The notes under the pieces were generated by a model. That model worked only from the letters and a program-made list of their open reading frames with translations. It had not been told where the DNA came from and made no database searches. A stretch of 64,000 nt of DNA from Alphaproteobacteria bacterium (GTDB lineage: Bacteria; Pseudomonadota; Alphaproteobacteria; UBA9219; RFNS01): positions 62,001-126,000 of the forward strand of contig WGMR01000006.1 in NCBI GenBank assembly GCA_016124955.1. The letters run 5' to 3'. Below are positions 59,222-64,000 of this stretch, in pieces. How positions within the stretch are numbered: position 1 is the first letter of the stretch; each line of letters opens with the position of its first letter. Made by a program: the position numbers and the translations under genes.

Positions 59222-61810
59222 TCAGGCTGCCTTGGCCTTTTTGGGCGTGAGCGTCAGCCCGTCTTTGCCGGTAGCGACCGCAACCGTCTGGCCATCGCTG
59301 ATCCTGCCCGCGAGCAATTCTTCCGCCAACGGGTTTTGCAGCACGCGCTGAATCACGCGCTTGAGCGGCCGCGCGCCGTAAACCGGGTCGTAGCCCGCTT
59401 CGGCCAGCCAGTTGAGCGCATCCTTGCCGATTTCAAGCTTCAAATTGCGTTCGGCCAAAAGCTTTTGCAGCCGCGCCAGCTGCACTTCGACGATCCCGGC
59501 CATGTTGCCGCGGCTTAAACGACGGAACAGCAAAACTTCATCGAGCCGGTTGAGGAATTCGGGCCGGAAGTGGCGGCGCACAACCTCCATCACGCCATCG
59601 CGTGTTTGCGGGGTCAGATCATCGCCTTCCTGCCCCGCGATCAGATCGGAACCGAGGTTGGATGTAAGAACGATGATGGTGTTGCGAAAATCGACCACGC
59701 GACCCTGCCCGTCCGTCAGGCGCCCGTCATCAAGCACCTGCAGCAACACGTTGAACACATCCGGGTGCGCTTTTTCAACTTCGTCGAACAAAATCACCTG
59801 ATAGGGCCGGCGGCGGACCGCTTCGGTCAGCGCGCCGCCTTCCTCATACCCCACATAGCCGGGCGGCGCGCCGATCAGCCGCGAAACTGCGTGCTTTTCC
59901 ATATACTCGGACATATCGACGCGCTGCATCGCCGTTTCATCGTCGAACAGAAAAGCGGCCAGCGTCTTGCAAAGTTCGGTCTTGCCCACGCCGGTGGGGC
60001 CGAGAAAAAGAAAAGAACCGATCGGCCGGTTCGGATCCTGCAGCCCGGCACGGGCGCGGCGCACGGCGGCGGCAACGGCCGTCACCGCCTCATCCTGCCC
60101 GATCACGCGGCGCTTCAATTGCTCTTCCATCTGCAGCAATTTTTCGCGCTCGCCCTCCATCATCCTGTCAACCGGAATGCCGGTCCAGCGGCTGACGACG
60201 GCGGCGATATCGCTATCCTTCACGGCTTCATCGAGCAACGCATTCTCGCCCTGCTGTTCTGCCGCTTCCAGCTTCTTTTCAAGGCCGGGGATGATGCTGT
60301 AGGTCAGCTCGCCCGCACGGGTGAAATCGCCCTTGCGCTGCGCCGACTCAAGATCTGCGCGCGCCTTGTCGATTTCCTCTTTCAGCTTCTGCGCGCTGTG
60401 CAATTGCTGCTTTTCCTGCTGCCAGCGCGCCGTCAGGCCTGCCGATTGCGATTCCAGCGTCGCCAGCTCGCCTTCAAGCTTGCCAAGCCGCGCGACCGAG
60501 GCTTTGTCGGTTTCCTTCTTCAAGGCTTCGCGCTCGATCTTCAATTGCACGATTTTGCGGTCAAGCTCGTCGATCTCTTCGGGCTTGCTGTCGGCTTCCA
60601 TGCGCAGCCGCGCGGCCGCTTCATCAACCAGGTCGATCGCCTTGTCGGGCAAGAAGCGATCGGTGATATAGCGGTTGGAAAGTGTGGCGGCGGCCACGAT
60701 CGCACCGTCGGTGATGCGCACGCCATGATGCAGCTCGTATTTTTCCTTCAGCCCGCGCAAAATGGAAATCGTATCTTCCACGCTGGGCTGGGAGACGAAA
60801 ACAGGCTGGAAGCGCCGCGCCAGCGCGGCATCTTTTTCGATATACTGGCGGTATTCATCAAGCGTGGTCGCGCCGACGCAATGCAGATCACCGCGCGCCA
60901 GCGCCGGTTTCAGCATATTGGAAGCATCCATCGCGCCTTCGGTCTTGCCGGCGCCGACCAGCGTGTGCAATTCATCGACGAACACGATAATTTCGCCCGC
61001 CGCCGCCGCGATTTCCTGCAAAACCGCCTTTAACCGTTCCTCGAACTCGCCGCGATACTTTGCGCCCGCAATCAACGAACCGAGATCGAGCGAAAGCAGT
61101 TTTCTGTCCTTCAGGCTTTCCGGCACATCGCCCTTGATGATGCGTTGCGCCAGACCTTCCACGATCGCGGTCTTGCCCACGCCGGGTTCGCCGATCAGCA
61201 CGGGGTTGTTCTTGGTGCGGCGTGCCAGCACCTGGATGGTGCGGCGGATTTCCTCGTCGCGCCCGATCACGGGATCGAGCTTGTTGTCGCGCGCGGCCTT
61301 GGTCAGATCGCGGGTGTATTTCTTCAGCGCTTCATAGCCCTGCTCGGCCCCGGCGCTATCGGCGGTGCGACCGCCGCGCATATCGTTGATCGCTTTATTC
61401 AGCGCGTCCGGCTTCACGCTGCCCTTGGTCAGCGCCATATGCGCGCCGCTGGGCACGGTTAGAAGCGCAAGCAAAAGATATTCGGCGGTGGTGAAGCTGT
61501 CGCCCGCCTTCTTCGCCATTTCTTCGGCTTGCGCGAACACGCGCGCGAGTTCGCCGGTCAGATACAATTGCTCCGCGCCGCCGCCCTGCACCCTGGGTTG
61601 CTTGCCCAGATCGGCATCCACCGCCGCCAGTACGGTTTGCGCATCGCCGCCTGCGGCGGCGATCAGGTTCTTGGCCATGCCGGCGCTGTCATCCAGCAAC
61701 ACCTTAAGCAGATGTTCGGGCATCAGCCGCTGATGCTGTTCGCGCAACGCCAGAAACTGCGCGGATTGCACAAAACCCTTGGCGCTATCGGTATATTTGT
61801 TGAGATCCAT
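59222..61810 (-). CDS. clpB: ATP-dependent disaggregase ClpB
   Basis: A 862-residue AAA+ disaggregase working with DnaK. N-terminal repeat domain ([11 protein letters not shown]), Walker A1 GEPGVGKTA (about 206), a coiled-coil M-domain (about 400-530, Lys/Glu-rich), Walker A2 [10 protein letters not shown] (about 603) and Walker B2 [12 protein letters not shown]. No ClpP-binding tripeptide is seen, in keeping with ClpB rather than ClpA. The upstream gap has an inverted ATAGT/ACTAT repeat at 61832-61845. Confidence 0.96.
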   Translation of the reverse strand: MDLNKYTDSAKGFVQSAQFLALREQHQRLMPEHLLKVLLDDSAGMAKNLIAAAGGDAQTVLAAVDADLGKQPRVQGGGAEQLYLTGELARVFAQAEEMAKKAGDSFTTAEYLLLALLTVPSGAHMALTKGSVKPDALNKAINDMRGGRTADSAGAEQGYEALKKYTRDLTKAARDNKLDPVIGRDEEIRRTIQVLARRTKNNPVLIGEPGVGKTAIVEGLAQRIIKGDVPESLKDRKLLSLDLGSLIAGAKYRGEFEERLKAVLQEIAAAAGEIIVFVDELHTLVGAGKTEGAMDASNMLKPALARGDLHCVGATTLDEYRQYIEKDAALARRFQPVFVSQPSVEDTISILRGLKEKYELHHGVRITDGAIVAAATLSNRYITDRFLPDKAIDLVDEAAARLRMEADSKPEEIDELDRKIVQLKIEREALKKETDKASVARLGKLEGELATLESQSAGLTARWQQEKQQLHSAQKLKEEIDKARADLESAQRKGDFTRAGELTYSIIPGLEKKLEAAEQQGENALLDEAVKDSDIAAVVSRWTGIPVDRMMEGEREKLLQMEEQLKRRVIGQDEAVTAVAAAVRRARAGLQDPNRPIGSFLFLGPTGVGKTELCKTLAAFLFDDETAMQRVDMSEYMEKHAVSRLIGAPPGYVGYEEGGALTEAVRRRPYQVILFDEVEKAHPDVFNVLLQVLDDGRLTDGQGRVVDFRNTIIVLTSNLGSDLIAGQEGDDLTPQTRDGVMEVVRRHFRPEFLNRLDEVLLFRRLSRGNMAGIVEVQLARLQKLLAERNLKLEIGKDALNWLAEAGYDPVYGARPLKRVIQRVLQNPLAEELLAGRISDGQTVAVATGKDGLTLTPKKAKAA

Positions 61811-61881
61811 GCTTCTGCACCTTATTCCATAGTCGTTACTATAGATTTAAGCAGCATTTGCCAGTTTACAAGGTGCCGGAA

Positions 61882-62298
61882 TTAGCGAAAAACCAGCTTT
61901 TTTGAGGCCGTAAAATTGAACACCAGCCCGGCGGCCGAACCGGGCACGACCGCAAAAACCGGCTGCGCGGCAAAGAACGGGATGAAGGTGACGCATAGCG
62001 CATAGATCGCATAATTGATGCAGGCGCCGACGGCGTTTGCCGCCACGAACTTCGCCCACTGCCGCAATGCGGGATCGGTCGAAGGAATATCGCGGAAGGT
62101 CAGCGCGCGGTTGAGCGCCCAGGTTACGAAGGAAGCCGAGAAGAAGGAAAGTACGCGCCCGAAATAAGGCCCGGCACCCAGCAGTTCGGTCACCACCCAA
62201 AGCGCGGCCATATCGGCGAACATGCCGATCGCACCGCAACCGGTAAATGTAGCGAACTGCCGCAAGGTTTGGTGGCGCAGCAGCTTACCGATCATCAC
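61882..62298 (-). CDS. GtrA-like flippase-family protein
   Basis: A 138-residue protein with four helices: FATFTGCGAIGMFADMAALW, VLSFFSASFVTWALNRALTF, FVAANAVGACINYAIYALCV and AVVPGSAAGLVFNFTASKKLVF. This pattern fits GtrA/DPMS-associated family proteins, which move or assist polyprenol-linked sugars. Its start overlaps the end of the GT2 gene by 14 bp; together they look like a surface-glycan module. Confidence 0.85.
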   Translation of the reverse strand: MMIGKLLRHQTLRQFATFTGCGAIGMFADMAALWVVTELLGAGPYFGRVLSFFSASFVTWALNRALTFRDIPSTDPALRQWAKFVAANAVGACINYAIYALCVTFIPFFAAQPVFAVVPGSAAGLVFNFTASKKLVFR

Positions 62299-63247
62299 GT
62301 GCGCCGGGTGCGGGAACGTTCAGATAACGCATGCGCTTCATTTCCATTCTGCCGCGCGTGACGGTATCGAGGATCATGCCGCAAGCAAGGCTAAGGAAGG
62401 CCATGATCATCAGCCCGGTCGATAAAATCGCCGTCGGCATGCGGGGCACGAGGCCGGTTTCAAGGAATTCAACCACAATCGGCGCCGCAAGCACGACCGA
62501 GATAAAGGCAAATAGCGCCGCCAGCAGGCCGAAGAATATCAGAGGCTTTTCTTCCTTCACCAGCACAATGATGGTCCAGAGGATACGGAACCCGTCGCGG
62601 AAGGTGCTGAGCTTGCTGGCCGAACCGACGGGCCGTTCCTTGTACGGCGTCGGTATTTCTGCGATCGGCATGCGCAATTCAAGCGCATGGACGGTAAATT
62701 CGGTTTCCGTTTCAAAACCGGCCGCGAGCGCGGGAAAGGATTTAACAAAACGGCGCGAAAATATGCGATAGCCCGAAAGCATATCCTTGAAGCGGTTACC
62801 GAAAATCCAGGCGACCATGCCCGTCAGCATCACATTGCCGAAACGGTGGCCGGGGCGATAAGCTTTTTGTCCGCCCGCGGCGCGCGCACCGTTGACCATA
62901 TCGAGCTGCCCTTCGACCAGCGTCTCGACCATGCGCGGCGCCGAGGCCGGGTCATATGTATCGTCGCCATCCACCAGAACATAAATATCGGCTTCGACAT
63001 CGGCGAACATGCGACGCACCACATTGCCCTTGCCGCGCAGGCTTTCCGCCCGCACAACCGCGCCGGCGGCGCGGGCCAGTTCGGCCGTGCGATCGGTCGA
63101 GTTATTGTCATAGACATAAACGGTGGCCGAAGGCAGCGCGCGGCGGAAATCATCCACCACCTTGCCGATGGCGGCTTCTTCGTTATGGCACGGCACCAGA
63201 ACGGCGATGCGGAGGTGGGAAGGAAGGCGGACGGCGGGGTCTGTCAT
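62285..63247 (-). CDS. GT2 polyprenol-phosphate glycosyltransferase
   Basis: A 320-residue GT2 enzyme of the dolichol-phosphate mannosyltransferase type. RIAVLVPCHNEEAAIGKVV (about residues 9-27), DGDDTYDP (about 94-101) and LSGYRIFSRRFVKSFP; two C-terminal membrane helices (about 235-260 and 270-295). It likely transfers a sugar to undecaprenyl phosphate. Situated between GtrA and a membrane protein, 12 bp after the latter. Confidence 0.9.
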   Translation of the reverse strand: MTDPAVRLPSHLRIAVLVPCHNEEAAIGKVVDDFRRALPSATVYVYDNNSTDRTAELARAAGAVVRAESLRGKGNVVRRMFADVEADIYVLVDGDDTYDPASAPRMVETLVEGQLDMVNGARAAGGQKAYRPGHRFGNVMLTGMVAWIFGNRFKDMLSGYRIFSRRFVKSFPALAAGFETETEFTVHALELRMPIAEIPTPYKERPVGSASKLSTFRDGFRILWTIIVLVKEEKPLIFFGLLAALFAFISVVLAAPIVVEFLETGLVPRMPTAILSTGLMIMAFLSLACGMILDTVTRGRMEMKRMRYLNVPAPGARDDR

Positions 63248-63259
63248 GCCGGTAGCCTA

Positions 63260-64000
63260 TCAGAGCTTTTGCACATCGCACAATATGGGGGCTTCGTAGA
63301 GGTTGTCTTCCATATCGCGGCAACTGGCGGGGTCGGCGCGAAGGCCGAAATGCGCCAGCGCGCCGTTCCCGAGATCGACCTGCCAGCGCGGAATAAGCAG
63401 CAGGAACGCGCCGCCCGCCGCCTTGTGCGCTTCAAGCCGCTGGCGGATCACCTTATTGATCCCCTTATCCTCGCCCGGCAGCGCAAAGTTGCTTTCCACG
63501 CGCACAACGGGCATAGCGGGCGGGAAGAAGGTCGCGACATAGCTGTAGGGTTCCTTCCCCGCCATCAAAAGCATGGTGTTTTCCGGGTTTTCCACGGTCG
63601 GTACGGTCACGCGCGCGAAATCGCGGTTCCAGCCTTCAAGCCGGCCCCAATCTCCCGGCTGTACGCTGCAGGCGGCCACAAGCAACAGGCCCATAGCGAG
63701 CAGAGATTTGGTTTTCGGCGCAAGCGGCAACAGCCCGATCGCAAACACGATGCCAAGCGGCGCCAACATTTCAAGCGGCACGAGATAACGATAGATGCCA
63801 AACATCAAAACCCAGAACGCGTAAGCTATCGCAGCAAACCAAAGCACGAAGTGCGCGGGTTGCGGCGGCATGATGATCTGTGCGCTATCACGCCCGCGGC
63901 CTGCGACCAGCGCGATCAGGGCGCAGACAGGCAAAAGCGCGTACAGCATGGGAATGCGCCAATCGCGCCACGGAATTTCGCCAACCAGTTCCGGTGCGGC
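63260..64000 (-). CDS. Polytopic membrane protein, partial
   Basis: The C-terminal 246 codons of a protein whose N-terminal part lies beyond the right edge; the frame is open to 64000. At least four membrane helices are visible (LYALLPVCALIALVAG; HFVLWFAAIAYAFWVLMFGIY; MLAPLGIVFAIGLLPL; LLAMGLLLVAACSV), followed by a soluble C-terminal domain of about 120 residues. A PMT/GT-C-like glycosyltransferase of the DPM-GtrA neighbourhood is likely; the diagnostic N-terminal loop is not in view. Confidence 0.55.
   Translation of the reverse strand, partial: AAPELVGEIPWRDWRIPMLYALLPVCALIALVAGRGRDSAQIIMPPQPAHFVLWFAAIAYAFWVLMFGIYRYLVPLEMLAPLGIVFAIGLLPLAPKTKSLLAMGLLLVAACSVQPGDWGRLEGWNRDFARVTVPTVENPENTMLLMAGKEPYSYVATFFPPAMPVVRVESNFALPGEDKGINKVIRQRLEAHKAAGGAFLLLIPRWQVDLGNGALAHFGLRADPASCRDMEDNLYEAPILCDVQKL

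Overview
The window reads as a chromosomal segment of a GC-rich alphaproteobacterium. Evidence: a Shemin-type 5-aminolevulinate synthase (hemA), an ATP synthase Fo operon with split b and b' subunits, an alpha-type ribosomal protein L36, and the small coiled-coil protein - zapA - 6S RNA - 5-formyl-THF cyclo-ligase neighbourhood. Genes are dense, with many 4-11 bp overlaps. I could not fix the order or genus. The MSHA-like pilus cluster and the many TPR-glycosyltransferases suggest a surface-active bacterium.

Layout. 1-5.5 kb: CNNM/TlyC-type membrane protein (cut by the window edge), ExoD-like protein, a GT41-type TPR glycosyltransferase, then def-fmt-truA. 5.7-15.5 kb: an MSHA-like type IV pilus/type II secretion cluster (lipoprotein secretin, two prepilins, ATPase, platform protein, three assembly proteins, a convergent TPR protein), with three DnaA-box-like sites ahead of the main pilin. 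15.6-18.8 kb: second ExoD-like gene and atpI-B-E-F'-F. 19-24.8 kb: SCO1, PhoH with a long unexplained leader region, rpmJ, and a cysteine-rich lipoprotein - pyruvate kinase - TPR glycosyltransferase run. 24.8-27 kb: tRNA-Thr and an AT-richer patch (threonine aldolase, two orphan genes, a perfect FNR-type box). 27-30 kb: recR-ybaB-dnaX and SRP RNA.

30.0-31.65 kb is the most foreign-looking stretch. It lies between SRP RNA and the 3' end of tRNA-Arg(CCT) and carries a partial repeat of that tRNA end at its left edge. It holds a 29-residue hydrophobic peptide ORF behind a strong ribosome binding site, a tandem array of four related stem-loops, three small secreted or membrane proteins, and a second run of perfect hairpins.

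31.8-43 kb: folK-folP, polA-SDR-zinc finger, a lone ABC ATPase, a membrane protein, another TPR glycosyltransferase, tRNA-Arg(CCG) and a complete preQ1 operon (queC-D-E-F). 43-47.5 kb: two glycosyltransferases, hemA, and an Xre regulator divergent from a 37-residue membrane peptide. 47.2-52.6 kb: tkt-gap, the zapA/6S/cyclo-ligase locus. 52.7-64 kb: lysS, a periplasmic solute-binding protein, a kinase-nucleotidyltransferase fusion, a redoxin, helical orphans, clpB, and a GtrA-GT2-membrane protein operon cut by the right edge.

Functional themes are core metabolism and replication/repair housekeeping interleaved with surface functions (pilus, glycosyltransferases, GtrA). The items best worth following up are the tRNA-Arg-bounded cassette with its hairpin array and hydrophobic peptide, the DnaA-box cluster at the pilin promoter, the kinase-nucleotidyltransferase fusion, and the duplicated CX3C lipoprotein.
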